A DNA stretch of 64,000 nt. It comes from Seonamhaeicola algicola (GTDB taxonomy: Bacteria > Bacteroidota > Bacteroidia > Flavobacteriales > Flavobacteriaceae). This document shows positions 55,232 to 64,000 of this stretch, piece by piece. The stretch is taken from positions 372,292 to 436,291 of the forward strand of contig NZ_VOSC01000025.1 in assembly GCF_007997385.1 (NCBI RefSeq), in the 5' to 3' direction. The notes beneath the pieces are model-generated. The model was not told where the DNA came from, did no database searches, and worked only from the letters and a program-made list of their open reading frames with translations. The first letter of the stretch is position 1. The number at the start of each line of letters is the position of its first letter. The position numbers were made by a program, and so were the translations under genes.

Positions 55232-55996
55232 TTAGGAGTTTTTATTTATAATTTCGTTTGCCAAACTTAAGTAGTTGTTAGCGCCTTTACTACTAGCGTC
55301 ATAATTTATTATGCTTTCGCCGTAACTTGGTGCTTCACTTAAGCGTATGTTTCTTTGTATTATTGTTTGAAAAACCATATCGTTAAAGTGCTTTTGTACT
55401 TCTTCAACAACTTGGTTTGATAAGCGTAAACGCGAATCATACATTGTTAGTAGTAAGCCTTCAATATCTAAACTTTTATTGTGTATTTTTTGTACACTTT
55501 TAATGGTGTTTAATAGTTTGCCTAAACCTTCTAAAGCAAAATATTCGCATTGAATAGGTATTATTACAGCGTCTGCAGCAGTTAATGCGTTTAATGTTAG
55601 TAAACCTAATGATGGCGCACAATCTATTAAAATATAATCATAATCATTTTTAATATCGCTTAAAGCTGTTTTAAGCATATATTCTCTAGATTCTTTGTCA
55701 ACCAATTCAATCTCAATAGCAACCAAATCTATATGAGCAGGTATGATATCAAGATTGGGAGTTTCAGTTTTAATTATAGCTTCTTTGGCAGTGTGCGAAT
55801 GCTCTAGCAATTGGTATGTACCAATTTCAACAGATTCTACGTCAATACCAATACCTGAAGTTGCATTTGCTTGAGGATCTGCATCAATTAATAATACTTT
55901 TTTCTCAAGAACACCTAGCGAAGCTGCTAAATTAATTGATGTAGTTGTTTTGCCTACACCACCTTTTTGATTAGCAATTGCAATGATTTTACCCAT
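55232..55996 (-). CDS. parA: Chromosome-partitioning ATPase ParA
   Basis: A 254-residue deviant-Walker ATPase (Soj type) that works with ParB to segregate the origin. The deviant Walker A is NQKGGVGKTTTSINLA (8-23), with LIDADPQANAT and ILIDCAPSLGLL as switch motifs and LEGLLLTMYDSRL later. It is the first gene of a seven-gene minus-strand operon with parB, DUF5683, dapB, lepB, WbqC and DUF6122 genes. Confidence 0.96.
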   Translation of the reverse strand: MGKIIAIANQKGGVGKTTTSINLAASLGVLEKKVLLIDADPQANATSGIGIDVESVEIGTYQLLEHSHTAKEAIIKTETPNLDIIPAHIDLVAIEIELVDKESREYMLKTALSDIKNDYDYILIDCAPSLGLLTLNALTAADAVIIPIQCEYFALEGLGKLLNTIKSVQKIHNKSLDIEGLLLTMYDSRLRLSNQVVEEVQKHFNDMVFQTIIQRNIRLSEAPSYGESIINYDASSKGANNYLSLANEIINKNS

Positions 55997-56115
55997 TAAA
56001 TAGTTCGGTTTTAATAACGGTAAAAATACAATTATTTATGAGGAATAAAAACCCATTTTGTTAACAATGCTTAAATAAAACAATAATGTTGTTTTTAATA
56101 GGTTTTTTACTAAAA

Positions 56116-58233
56116 TCAATCTAATAAAATTTCTAATATTTTAATAGCAGCATCACTAATTTTGGTGCCAGGTCCAAAAACGGCAATGGCTCCGGCATCA
56201 AATAAAAACTGATAATCTTGTTTAGGAATAACACCACCAACAATTACCATAATATCATCTCTTCCGTAATTTTTTAAAGCTTCAATGACTTGCGGAACAA
56301 GGGTTTTATGGCCTGCAGCCAATGACGAAACACCTAATACATGCACATCATTTTCAACGGCTTGTTTAGCGGCCTCTTGTGGTGTTTGAAACAAAGGACC
56401 AATATCAACATCAAAACCAATATCAGCATAAGCAGTTGCTACAACTTTAGCACCTCTATCATGGCCATCTTGCCCCATTTTGGCAATCATTATGCGTGGT
56501 CGTCTGCCGTCTTGTTCAGCAAAAGCATCAGCTAATTCTTGTGCTTTTTTAAATGATTCGTTGTTTTTCACTTCTTTGCTATATACACCCGAAAACGATT
56601 TTATTTGTGCTTTATAACGCCCAAAAACAGTTTCTAAAGCATCACTTATTTCACCTAAAGTGGCACGTTCTCTGGCTGCTTCAATAGCTAAAACTAGTAA
56701 ATTTTCTTTACCTGTTTTAGCTGCTTCGGTTAATTTTAAAAGCGTTTGTTTTACTTTTTCAGTATTTCTGGCGGCTTTTAGTTTTTTTAAACCTTCAATT
56801 TGTTGGTTTCTTACGGTTTGGTTATCAACTTCAAGCGTACTAATTGGAGCTTCTTCTTCAAGAGTATATTTGTTAACACCAACAATAATATCTTGTACAG
56901 CGTCTATTTTGGCTTGTTTTTTGGCAGCGGCTTCTTCAATACGCATTTTTGGTATGCCAGCTTCAATAGCCTTTGTCATGCCACCAAGGGCTTCAACTTC
57001 TTCAATTAAACTCCATGCTTTTTGGGCAATATCATGTGTTAGCTTTTCAACGTAGTAACTACCTGCCCATGGGTCTACGGTTTTGGTAATATGTGTTTCT
57101 TCTTGTAAAAATATTTGTGTGTTACGGGCAATTCGTGCTGAAAAATCGGTTGGTAATGCAATGGCTTCATCTAAGGCATTGGTATGTAAACTTTGGGTGC
57201 CACCAAATGCGGCGGCGGCGGCTTCAATAGTGGTTCGGGCAACGTTATTAAAGGGGTCTTGCTCGGTTAAACTCCAGCCACTAGTTTGGCAATGTGTGCG
57301 TAGTGCTAATGATTTTGGGTTTTTAGGATTGAATTGTTTAACAATTTTAGCCCATAGCATACGTGCGGCACGCATTTTGGCAATTTCCATAAAATGGTTC
57401 ATGCCTATGGCCCAAAAAAATGATAAACGTGGTGCAAAGGTATCAATATCCATACCTGCTTCAAGGCCTTTTCTTATGTATTCTAAACCATCGGCTAGTG
57501 TGTAAGCTAGCTCAATATCGCAAGTGGCACCTGCTTCTTGCATGTGGTAGCCAGAAATACTAATGCTATTGAATCTAGGCATGTTTTTACTTGTAAATTC
57601 AAAAATATCAGATATTATTTTCATTGAAGGCGAAGGTGGGTAAATGTATGTATTACGCACCATGAATTCTTTTAATATATCATTTTGAATGGTGCCCGAT
57701 AGTAATTCTGGTTTTACACCTTGTTCTTGTGCAGCAACAATGTAAAATGCCATAATAGGTAAAACCGCGCCATTCATGGTCATTGAAACCGACATTTTAT
57801 CTAAAGGAATTTGGTTGAAAAGTACCTTCATGTCTTCAACCGAATCTATAGCTACACCTGCTTTTCCTACATCGCCAACTACACGCTCATGATCACTGTC
57901 ATAGCCTCTATGTGTTGCCAAATCAAAAGCAACAGATAGGCCTTTTTGACCTGCAGCTAAATTTCTGCGGTAAAATGCATTACTTTCTTCTGCGGTGCTA
58001 AAACCTGCATATTGCCTAATAGTCCAAGGTCTGCGTACATACATGGTGCTGTACGGACCGCGTAAATTGGGAGCTATACCTGCCACAAAATCTAGATGTT
58101 CTAAATCTTTTAAATCGTTTTTTGAATATGTTGATTTTATTAAAATACCTTCAGAAGTTTCAAAGGTATCATTGCTTTTGGTTTTGTTGCTCTGGCTATT
58201 TTTTAGGGTTATATGTTCAAGGTTTTTTCTCAA
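56116..58233 (-). CDS. scpA: Methylmalonyl-CoA mutase, large (catalytic) subunit
   Basis: A 705-residue cobalamin enzyme that interconverts methylmalonyl-CoA and succinyl-CoA. The TIM-barrel domain has [20 protein letters not shown], then [20 protein letters not shown], and [20 protein letters not shown]. The C-terminal B12-binding domain contains [10 protein letters not shown] (the DxHxxG cobalamin ligand), [11 protein letters not shown] and VIVGGVIP. The alpha subunit is complete. Upstream in the operon are a lipoprotein gene and the small-subunit gene. Confidence 0.96.
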   Translation of the reverse strand: MRKNLEHITLKNSQSNKTKSNDTFETSEGILIKSTYSKNDLKDLEHLDFVAGIAPNLRGPYSTMYVRRPWTIRQYAGFSTAEESNAFYRRNLAAGQKGLSVAFDLATHRGYDSDHERVVGDVGKAGVAIDSVEDMKVLFNQIPLDKMSVSMTMNGAVLPIMAFYIVAAQEQGVKPELLSGTIQNDILKEFMVRNTYIYPPSPSMKIISDIFEFTSKNMPRFNSISISGYHMQEAGATCDIELAYTLADGLEYIRKGLEAGMDIDTFAPRLSFFWAIGMNHFMEIAKMRAARMLWAKIVKQFNPKNPKSLALRTHCQTSGWSLTEQDPFNNVARTTIEAAAAAFGGTQSLHTNALDEAIALPTDFSARIARNTQIFLQEETHITKTVDPWAGSYYVEKLTHDIAQKAWSLIEEVEALGGMTKAIEAGIPKMRIEEAAAKKQAKIDAVQDIIVGVNKYTLEEEAPISTLEVDNQTVRNQQIEGLKKLKAARNTEKVKQTLLKLTEAAKTGKENLLVLAIEAARERATLGEISDALETVFGRYKAQIKSFSGVYSKEVKNNESFKKAQELADAFAEQDGRRPRIMIAKMGQDGHDRGAKVVATAYADIGFDVDIGPLFQTPQEAAKQAVENDVHVLGVSSLAAGHKTLVPQVIEALKNYGRDDIMVIVGGVIPKQDYQFLFDAGAIAVFGPGTKISDAAIKILEILLD

Positions 58234-58248
58234 AAGACGGTAATATTT

Positions 58249-58911
58249 TTATTGTTGTTTAGGTGAAGTTGGTGTTTTGTTAAAATCTACTTTTGTATCA
58301 ACTTTATGTGGGTTTACTTTGGTTAAATCTACCTCAAAAAGTTTAGCGTAAAAGAATTCAAAAGCAATAAATGTAGCTAAATGTTTATCGTTTAAAGCGC
58401 TTCTGTAATTAGATACAATTGGTGGGCCTATAAGTTTTGTGCTTAAATCATTAACAGAAAGTAGCGCATTAAAGGTTGTTTTTAAATTGGTGTTTTTTAA
58501 GTTTTCTGCAATGCATTTTACAAGTGAACTATTATAATTCAAATGGCTTTTTGTATTGTTGGCGTCCCAAAGTGTATTGTCATTTTTTAAAGCTTTAAAT
58601 ACATTTATAGTGTGTTGAGAAATAACACTTTCATAAGGTATTTTACTATAAACCGCATTTCTAATAAATTGGTTGTAAGCATAGGTTAAATTAGGTTGTG
58701 CGTTGTTATTTCGGCTATTTTTTCCGTAGTAATTTAAAATGTCTTCTTCAAAAGCATATAAAGCTTCTGCATAAAGCTTAGCATTAGTGTTTTTACAAGC
58801 AATTGTAGCGGGTTTGTTGGTGTATTTGTACTCTAAATTGCTAGTGGTGTTTTTGCAGTTAAATAGTACAAAAGTTAATGCTAAAATAAACGTTTTAAAA
58901 ATAGATTTCAT
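58249..58911 (-). CDS. Putative lipoprotein within the mutase operon
   Basis: 220 residues with a lipoprotein signal (MKSIFKTFILALTFVLFNCK; Cys 19). It is rich in Asn, Lys and Thr. No motif is recognised; KIPYESVISQHTINVFKALK and LATFIAFEFFYAKLFEV are the most conserved-looking helices. The tail is Lys/Thr/Pro rich. It is inserted between the two subunits of methylmalonyl-CoA mutase, with 15- and 25-base gaps, so it is co-transcribed, but a link to propionate metabolism is unlikely for an exported protein. Confidence 0.7.
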   Translation of the reverse strand: MKSIFKTFILALTFVLFNCKNTTSNLEYKYTNKPATIACKNTNAKLYAEALYAFEEDILNYYGKNSRNNNAQPNLTYAYNQFIRNAVYSKIPYESVISQHTINVFKALKNDNTLWDANNTKSHLNYNSSLVKCIAENLKNTNLKTTFNALLSVNDLSTKLIGPPIVSNYRSALNDKHLATFIAFEFFYAKLFEVDLTKVNPHKVDTKVDFNKTPTSPKQQ

Positions 58912-58936
58912 GGGTTAAATTAATTTGTAAAATGTG

Positions 58937-60289
58937 TTATGATTCGGTTTTTAAACGGTTTTGTTCTAAAGTTTCGGCTAATCGTCTTTCAATTACAGGC
59001 TCAATAAGTGTTTTTCTTTTATTGGTTTTAACAAACGGATATAGCTCTAAATTGTTTTTCATTTTATCTAAACTATTTGGGTGTTTGTTTGTACCTAAAA
59101 GCACTAGTGTTCCGTTGTTAAATTGTTCAGTTTCTTTAGCAGCACTTTCTTTTATTTTGCGCTGAATAATGCCCGATTTTAGTTGTTTTAAAAAGCCGCC
59201 ATTTGTTTCAATATTTTTAAATAACTCTAAAGCTTTTTCGGCTAATTGTTGGGTTAAATTTTCTATGTAGTAAGCACCATCGGTAGGGTTGTTAACCTTA
59301 TTGAAATAACTTTCGTGTTTTAAAATTAATAGTTGATTTCGGGCAATTCTACTACCAAAAGCATTGGTTTTATTGTAAACACTATCATAGGCTAAATTAC
59401 TAATGGTATTGGCGCCACCTAAAATAGCACTCATGCATTCTGTGGTTGTGCGTAGCATGTTAGTGTTATAATCATAAATTGTTTTATTGCGTTTATTTGG
59501 TGTTGCAAAAATGTGGCACTCTGTATTTGTTTTGTATTCGTGGGCTAAAGTTTGCCATAAAAGCCTAAGAGCTTTAAGTTTGGCAATTTCAAAAAAATAA
59601 TTTGAGCCAATAGCAACATTAAAATTTATTACAGCGTTTTGTGGCAAAGTTAAGACGTTTAAATACTCATTAGCATGTGCTAAAGCGTACGCTAGTTGTT
59701 GTACTATATTGGCGCCAGCATTTTGATATAAGGTAGTATCTATACTTATACTATTTGTTTGCGAAACAATAGCTTTAAATGTATTAAAATCTGTATTTAA
59801 ATTTGCGTACCAATTTCCTATTTTTGCTAGATTGTGAATAATATCATTTTGAAAAATAGCCGTTTTTTTGAATTTTGAATATGAGTTTTTTATGAAAGAT
59901 TCTGATATGAAATCACATTCAAAATATAAAGGTGTTTCATCAATATTAATAGCGTTTAATAGGTTTTCTATTGAAATTGAATTTGAAGGAATGATAAATT
60001 TGATACATTCGGCGCCTTTTTTTAAAGCGTTAATAGCGCGTTTGTTGGCTGTTTTTTCATCAGCAACATAAATAGTTTCGCAAATACGCCATTTTGTTGC
60101 TTGCGTGTTTGAAGGGTTTGGAAGAGCGTTAAAATCATCAGCATGGTAAAAGGGTTTAACAGTAATATCATGATTTGTGTGCCAGTTAAGTGTAGTGTTA
60201 TAATCAGCTCCTTTTAGGTCAAACTGAATTTTTTGTTTCCACTGTTTAGCTGAAACTGCATCAAAACTGTTAAACAATTTTTTGCTCAT
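58937..60289 (-). CDS. mutA: Methylmalonyl-CoA mutase, small subunit, without B12 domain
   Basis: 450 residues. It is related to the TIM-barrel domain of the large subunit (FEIAKLKALRLLWQTLAHEY, AFGSRIARNQLLILKHESYF, DGAYYIENLTQQLAEKA), but the catalytic and cobalamin-binding residues are missing. Compared with the 620-residue Propionibacterium small subunit, the C-terminal B12-like domain is absent. It is probably a structural partner of ScpA. It overlaps the FtsB-like gene by one base at the 5' end. Confidence 0.9.
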   Translation of the reverse strand: MSKKLFNSFDAVSAKQWKQKIQFDLKGADYNTTLNWHTNHDITVKPFYHADDFNALPNPSNTQATKWRICETIYVADEKTANKRAINALKKGAECIKFIIPSNSISIENLLNAINIDETPLYFECDFISESFIKNSYSKFKKTAIFQNDIIHNLAKIGNWYANLNTDFNTFKAIVSQTNSISIDTTLYQNAGANIVQQLAYALAHANEYLNVLTLPQNAVINFNVAIGSNYFFEIAKLKALRLLWQTLAHEYKTNTECHIFATPNKRNKTIYDYNTNMLRTTTECMSAILGGANTISNLAYDSVYNKTNAFGSRIARNQLLILKHESYFNKVNNPTDGAYYIENLTQQLAEKALELFKNIETNGGFLKQLKSGIIQRKIKESAAKETEQFNNGTLVLLGTNKHPNSLDKMKNNLELYPFVKTNKRKTLIEPVIERRLAETLEQNRLKTES

Positions 60290-60606
60290 TATTTTTTTGT
60301 TTTTAGGCTGTCTTCGTATTCAATAATGAAAATTTCTTCATTATCACGTTTCATGTAATATTCTTCTCTAGCAAATTTTTCTAAACCTTCGTCTGTACTA
60401 AGTTCTTTGAGTGCTTTATTATCTTTTTCAATTTCCTTTTTGTAGTATTCTTTTTCATCTTCTAAATCATTAATTTCAGAATTTAATTCATGATGAATTA
60501 GTAGCGAATTGGCGTCAAAAAACAACATCCATATACCAAAAGCTACCAGAATTAGTATGAATATGTTTTTGAACGGTTTAAAAAAAGGATGTTTTAAAAA
60601 TGCCAT
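60289..60606 (-). CDS. FtsB/DivIC-family septum formation protein
   Basis: 105 residues. One membrane helix (about 13-30, IFILILVAFGIWMLFFDA) is followed by a coiled coil (about 35-72, LNSEINDLEDEKEYYKKEIE) and a short conserved tail (LEKFAREEYYMKRDNEEIF). This is the layout of FtsB/DivIC, the bitopic protein of the FtsQLB divisome complex. It overlaps udk and mutA by one base each, the usual order in flavobacteria. Confidence 0.88.
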   Translation of the reverse strand: MAFLKHPFFKPFKNIFILILVAFGIWMLFFDANSLLIHHELNSEINDLEDEKEYYKKEIEKDNKALKELSTDEGLEKFAREEYYMKRDNEEIFIIEYEDSLKTKK

Positions 60607-61211
60607 TATAGCTTTTCGTTTATAATTGTTCTAACAATATCAATAGCAACGGTGTTGTATCGGTTGTTTGGTATTATAATATCAGCATACTCTTTCATGG
60701 GCTCAATAAATTGCTCATGCATGGGTTTGAGTGTGTTTTGGTAGCGCGATAAAACTTCATCTAAATCTCTGCCACGTTCAGAAATATCACGTTTTAGGCG
60801 TCTAATTAAGCGTTCATCAGAGTCTGTATGTACAAATATTTTAATATCAAACATATCCCTTAATTCAGGGTTAGTTAAAATTAAAATACCTTCAACAATC
60901 ATAACTTTTCTTGGGTGTGTTAAAATGGTATCGCCCGTACGGTTATGTTTTACAAATGAATACACAGGTTGGTGTATAGGTTTGTTCTTTTTTAATTGTT
61001 TTAAGTGCGCTTCAATAAGTTCAAAATCTATAGATCTTGGATGGTCAAAATTTATATTTACGCGCTCATTGTATGATAGGTGAGAGGTGTCTTTATAATA
61101 TGAGTCTTGTGAAATAACACCTACTTCACCTTCTGGTAATTCTTTAAGAAGCTGGTTTACTACGGTAGTTTTACCGCAGCCTGTACCGCCTGCAATTCCT
61201 ATTATTAACAT
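60606..61211 (-). CDS. udk: Uridine kinase
   Basis: 201 residues. It phosphorylates uridine and cytidine to UMP and CMP in pyrimidine salvage. Walker A is GIAGGTGCGKTTVVNQLL near the start; FDHPRSIDFELI, RKVMIVEGILIL and the DSDERLIRRLKRDISERGR region are typical. Just before the ATG an inverted repeat (TTTGCCT/AGGCAAA, 61217-61240) could fold over the start and modulate translation. It is the first gene of the mutase operon. Confidence 0.94.
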   Translation of the reverse strand: MLIIGIAGGTGCGKTTVVNQLLKELPEGEVGVISQDSYYKDTSHLSYNERVNINFDHPRSIDFELIEAHLKQLKKNKPIHQPVYSFVKHNRTGDTILTHPRKVMIVEGILILTNPELRDMFDIKIFVHTDSDERLIRRLKRDISERGRDLDEVLSRYQNTLKPMHEQFIEPMKEYADIIIPNNRYNTVAIDIVRTIINEKL

Positions 61212-61347
61212 GTGTTTTTGCCTATAATTATAAAGGCAAATTTAAAATTATTTATTGTATTTTTTTAGTGTATTTGATGTTTATATTACGAATAATTAAA
61301 TAAAAACCTAATAAAAATTATTTAAATGCATAAACAATGTTTGTGGT

Positions 61348-61749
61348 TTAGTTTACATTTTGGGTGTTTTCAACTTCGGTTTTTGTAAATATTTTGTCGT
61401 TTTTATTACCCCAAGTGTTGGTTATATAATTCATAACATCGGCAATTTCATCATCACTTAAGCCTATAGTGGCCATGGTGTTGTTGTATGTTTTTCCGTT
61501 TACAATAATTTCACCCGAAATGCCAAATTTAATGGCTCTTATGCCGGCTTTTCTGTTATTCATTAAATAATCAGATTTTGCCAGTGGCGGATATGTATCT
61601 TTAACGCCTTCACCTTTAGCCATGTGGCATGTTATGCAAAAATCATTGTAAATTTCTTTACCGTTTTCAATACTTTGTTTTAGGTTGTTTTGTGCCTGAG
61701 CAAATGTAAATGATAAGCAGGCAACTGCAAGTAGGTAATAATTTTTCAT
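61348..61749 (-). CDS. Monohaem cytochrome c
   Basis: 133 residues; either of two adjacent Met codons (61752 or 61749) could start it. A signal peptide (MKNYYLLAVACLSFTFAQAQ) precedes a class I cytochrome c with the haem motif CITCH and a likely Met ligand in NNTMATIGLSDDEIADVMNY. It is periplasmic. It is 13 bases downstream of the PQQ-type dehydrogenase, for which it is the probable electron acceptor. Confidence 0.9.
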   Translation of the reverse strand: MKNYYLLAVACLSFTFAQAQNNLKQSIENGKEIYNDFCITCHMAKGEGVKDTYPPLAKSDYLMNNRKAGIRAIKFGISGEIIVNGKTYNNTMATIGLSDDEIADVMNYITNTWGNKNDKIFTKTEVENTQNVN

Positions 61750-61762
61750 CATCTTTTTTTAA

Positions 61763-62881
61763 TTAATTTGGAACAATTTTAACAATGCCGTGATTTTCAA
61801 CGGCTAAATATATAAAACCATCTGGTGCTTGTATAACGTTTCTAACTCTACCAATATTTTCGAAAAGTTTTTCGCGCTTAATAACTTTATTATTTTTTAA
61901 AATTAAGCGTTCTAAATATTGAAACTTTAATGAGCCTACTAAAACATTACCATTCCAGTTGGGGTATTTATTTGAAGATACAATGGCTAAACCACTAGGA
62001 GCTATTGACGGAACCCAATAAAATAGCGGTTGCTCCATACCTTCTTTTTCGGTAATATCAGTAAATGTGGTGCCGCTATAGTTAATGCCATATGAAATTA
62101 CTGGCCAACCGTAGTTTTTACCTTTTTCAATAATATTTATTTCATCGCCACCTTGTGGCCCATGTTCATGGGTCCAAATTTTACCAGTTACGGGGTGTTT
62201 TACCATGCCTTGTGGATTACGATGCCCGTAGCTGTAAATGGCTGTTTTAGCATTTTTGGTGTTTATAAACGGATTGCTTTCTGGCACAGTGCCATCATCA
62301 TGTAATCTGTAAATTTTGCCGCAATCTTTACTAATATCTTGCGGGTTTTCATCTCTGTTGCCGCGGTCTCCAACCGAAAAATATATGTAACCTTCATTAT
62401 CAAAAGCAATTCTAGAGCCAAAATGTTGCCCCTTTTTTGTGTTAGGCGCTGCTTTGTATAAGGTTTCAAGGTTTTCTAGTTTATGGCCATTAAATTTCGC
62501 TCTAACTAACGCTGTGTTACCGCCCTCACCGTTACCTTCGCTAGATGCGTGCGTCATGTAAATCCATCCGTTGTTTTCAAAATTTGGGTGAGCTTTAATA
62601 TCTAAAAAACCACCTTGCCCACGTACATAAACTGTTGGTGCGCCTTCAATAGTTGTTTTTTTTCCATTTTTAAAATGAATTAAGTCGCCGTTTTTTTCAG
62701 TAATTAGCATGCTGCCATCGGGTAAAAATGTCATGCCCCACGGTATTGTTAAATCTGGCACAACCATTTCTGTTGTGTAACTAATTTCAGTAGGAGTTTC
62801 AGCTTTAATTTCAGACTCAACTTGTTGTGCACAAGCAGTGCATGTTAAAAATATAATGAGTATTAAACTTAGTTTTTTCAT
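61763..62881 (-). CDS. PQQ-dependent sugar dehydrogenase, lipoprotein
   Basis: 372 residues with a lipoprotein signal (MKKLSLILIIFLTCTAC; Cys 17). It is a six-bladed propeller of the glucose/sorbosone dehydrogenase family (soluble GDH-like): LTIPWGMTFLPDGSMLITEK, GGFLDIKAHPNFENNGWIYM, GKKGQHFGSRIAFD-like KGQHFGSRIAF, FSVGDRGNRDENPQD, GHRNPQGMVKHP, and EHGPQGGDEINII. These carry the usual PQQ- and Ca-binding residues. It is expected to oxidise an aldose in the periplasm. A cytochrome c gene follows and a TonB-receptor gene precedes it by 2 bases. Confidence 0.9.
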   Translation of the reverse strand: MKKLSLILIIFLTCTACAQQVESEIKAETPTEISYTTEMVVPDLTIPWGMTFLPDGSMLITEKNGDLIHFKNGKKTTIEGAPTVYVRGQGGFLDIKAHPNFENNGWIYMTHASSEGNGEGGNTALVRAKFNGHKLENLETLYKAAPNTKKGQHFGSRIAFDNEGYIYFSVGDRGNRDENPQDISKDCGKIYRLHDDGTVPESNPFINTKNAKTAIYSYGHRNPQGMVKHPVTGKIWTHEHGPQGGDEINIIEKGKNYGWPVISYGINYSGTTFTDITEKEGMEQPLFYWVPSIAPSGLAIVSSNKYPNWNGNVLVGSLKFQYLERLILKNNKVIKREKLFENIGRVRNVIQAPDGFIYLAVENHGIVKIVPN

Positions 62882-62883
62882 TA

Positions 62884-64000
62884 TTAAAATGTGTAATTTA
62901 AGTTAAAGCCACTGTAAAAATTTACAGGATTTCCCGGATAGTAATATCGGGGTGCATTACCGCCAAAACTAGAGGCGTTAATTAAAATTTGCGATGCATA
63001 CTTAACATCAAATATATTATTTATACCAATAAATAGGTTTGTTTTTATGTTTTTATTTAGTTTTTTTTTGAAACCTATTTTGGTGTTTGTAAGGTTGTAA
63101 GGTTTTGAAAATAAGTTGTTAGCATCTGTAATTGGTATTTTTCCAACGTGTAAAAAATTAATATTGCCATAAATTCCATAAGGTATATTAAAGCTAGTAT
63201 TAGCATTTATTGTATTTAGAGGCACACCTGTAACCTTGTTGCCAGAGTAGTTATTTGTATTATCAATAAAGTGTTTGAATTTGTAATTAGTTAATGATGC
63301 GTTAATGCTACTGCGTAAATTTATTTTTTTGTTTGAAATTATATGGTAATTAATGCTGGTTTCTAAACCGTTGTGTTGTGTTTTACCAGCGTTTATGCCA
63401 ATAAATTGGTCTTCGGAAGTTCTTTGGGCTACTAACAAATTTTTTAAGCTTAACCTGTAAATAGCTATGTTAAGTTGAAGTTTATTGTTTGTTGATGTAG
63501 CTCTTATGCCTGTTTCAAAATTCCAGCCTGTTTCTGGATTTAAATCGGTATTAATTAATCCGTTTGGTAATAGTGTTTCGTTTAAAGAAAGTGGCGAAAA
63601 CCCATGACTTATATTACTATAAATATTGAAATTTTTAGTGGCTTGATGTGAGATGCCAAATTTTGGTGATATGATTGTTTTGTATTTGAATTTTCCTGAT
63701 TGATCAGGGTTCTCAGCACTTGCCGTAAAATTATCATATAGCGTATATGACGTTTTATTTAGGTTTGAACCAATTATAATGGTTGTGTTTGTGGTTGGTT
63801 TGTAATTAACTTCAAAAAAAATGTTGAAATAGCTTCTGTTTTCCTCAAAATTTGCAAGCAAATTCCCTTGAACACTACCTGTTTCTGGCGGAAAATCTTC
63901 ATATAAATTTTCAAAAGTTTTGTATGTGTAAATATCTTTAAAATATTCACCTCCTAATGTCCAGCTTAATGGTTTTTTAAATAGTTTTAAGTTGTTAGTT
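62884..64000 (-). CDS. TonB-dependent receptor, C-terminal part (runs off the window)
   Basis: The frame is open from the window edge (no in-window start). The 372 visible codons are the barrel end of a TonB-dependent receptor: PLSWTLGGEYF, TTNTTIIIGSNLNKTSYTLY, ISPKFGISHQATKNFNIYSN, SHGFSPLSLNETLLPNG, NPETGWNFETGIRAT, KNIKTNLFIGINNIFDVKYA, ending SGFNLNYTF with the terminal Phe. It is immediately upstream of the PQQ dehydrogenase (2-base gap), so both are co-transcribed. The plug and signal peptide are outside the window, and the ligand is unknown. Confidence 0.9.
   Translation of the reverse strand, partial: TNNLKLFKKPLSWTLGGEYFKDIYTYKTFENLYEDFPPETGSVQGNLLANFEENRSYFNIFFEVNYKPTTNTTIIIGSNLNKTSYTLYDNFTASAENPDQSGKFKYKTIISPKFGISHQATKNFNIYSNISHGFSPLSLNETLLPNGLINTDLNPETGWNFETGIRATSTNNKLQLNIAIYRLSLKNLLVAQRTSEDQFIGINAGKTQHNGLETSINYHIISNKKINLRSSINASLTNYKFKHFIDNTNNYSGNKVTGVPLNTINANTSFNIPYGIYGNINFLHVGKIPITDANNLFSKPYNLTNTKIGFKKKLNKNIKTNLFIGINNIFDVKYASQILINASSFGGNAPRYYYPGNPVNFYSGFNLNYTF

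Noticed and set aside
54314-55996. parS site near parAB
   Set aside because: I looked for TGTTTCACGTGAAACA-like palindromes and found only unrelated short ACGTGT or CACGTG cores (for example near 3003 and 4193) without matching flanks.
56077-56095. AAAACAA/TTGTTTT hairpin upstream of scpA's stop side
   Set aside because: All-AT-type stem in an AT-rich gap, without a clean T-run after it; likely chance.

Overview
The window is chromosomal DNA from a member of the Bacteroidota, almost certainly family Flavobacteriaceae. The evidence is strong AT-richness, start codons without Shine-Dalgarno sequences, promoters of the TTG-N19/20-TAnnTTTG type, a fused SecDF, the gliding-motility lipoprotein GldI, and secreted proteins with type IX secretion (T9SS) C-terminal sorting domains. 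An ECF sigma/FecR/TonB-receptor signalling cassette, the WbqC, DUF6122, DUF6588 and DUF5683 families, and a split methylmalonyl-CoA mutase point the same way. I see no rRNA, tRNA, CRISPR array, insertion sequence or prophage. Gene density is high and most genes sit in tight operons.

Layout. 1-2.4 kb: a partial TPR protein and a BspA-type leucine-rich-repeat T9SS cargo. 2.5-6.6 kb: a minus-strand operon (HerA-like ATPase, lipoprotein, cupin, alpha/beta hydrolase, RluF-like pseudouridine synthase). 6.7-10.5 kb: secreted proteins around queE and a DUF202 gene. 10.5-15.6 kb: the tRNA amidotransferase operon gatC-gatA-gatB, in which GatB is fused to a complete aspartyl-tRNA synthetase. 15.6-18.2 kb: a 38-codon small ORF with its own terminator, then gyrB. 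18.2-22.2 kb: a LacI regulator divergent from a two-domain DUF1080 protein and a Gfo/Idh/MocA oxidoreductase, which looks like a 3-keto-sugar module. 22.2-29.6 kb: an ECF sigma factor, FecR-type anti-sigma and TonB-dependent transducer next to an oppositely oriented surface-protein cluster (repeat lipoprotein, atypical metzincin lipoprotein, beta-barrel protein, His/Tyr-rich secreted protein). 29.7-35.8 kb: DUF6588 protein, malate dehydrogenase, a small exported protein and SecDF. 35.8-41.2 kb: galM, DUF192, lgt, a cyclophilin-FKBP fusion, gldI and a DHH phosphoesterase. 41.3-43.6 kb: ndk, csp, DUF721 and recF. 43.8-50.3 kb: TPR protein, ribH, two small tail-anchored proteins, mutL, two rhomboids and an EEP-family protein. 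50.3-56.0 kb: a chromosome-partition and housekeeping operon (parA, parB, DUF5683, dapB, lepB, WbqC, DUF6122). 56.1-61.2 kb: udk, FtsB/DivIC-like protein and methylmalonyl-CoA mutase subunits. 61.3-64 kb: cytochrome c, PQQ-type sugar dehydrogenase and a partial TonB receptor.

The strongest unexplained signal is a bipartite motif, TAGGG(T/A)A-N13-GTGTCTT. It occurs four times with an exact 13-bp spacer, and only upstream of genes in the 22.7-26.2 kb cell-surface cluster: once before the His/Tyr-rich protein, twice before the repeat lipoprotein, and once before fecR. I read it as the promoter recognised by the local ECF sigma factor. That would define a small envelope regulon made of a TonB transducer, a FecR anti-sigma, an atypical metzincin and a repeat lipoprotein. 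The second notable feature is the GatB-AspRS fusion. Its AspRS carries His at the position linked to relaxed (tRNA-Asp/tRNA-Asn) specificity, and it is encoded with a short, divergent GatC, which suggests a covalently linked transamidosome.
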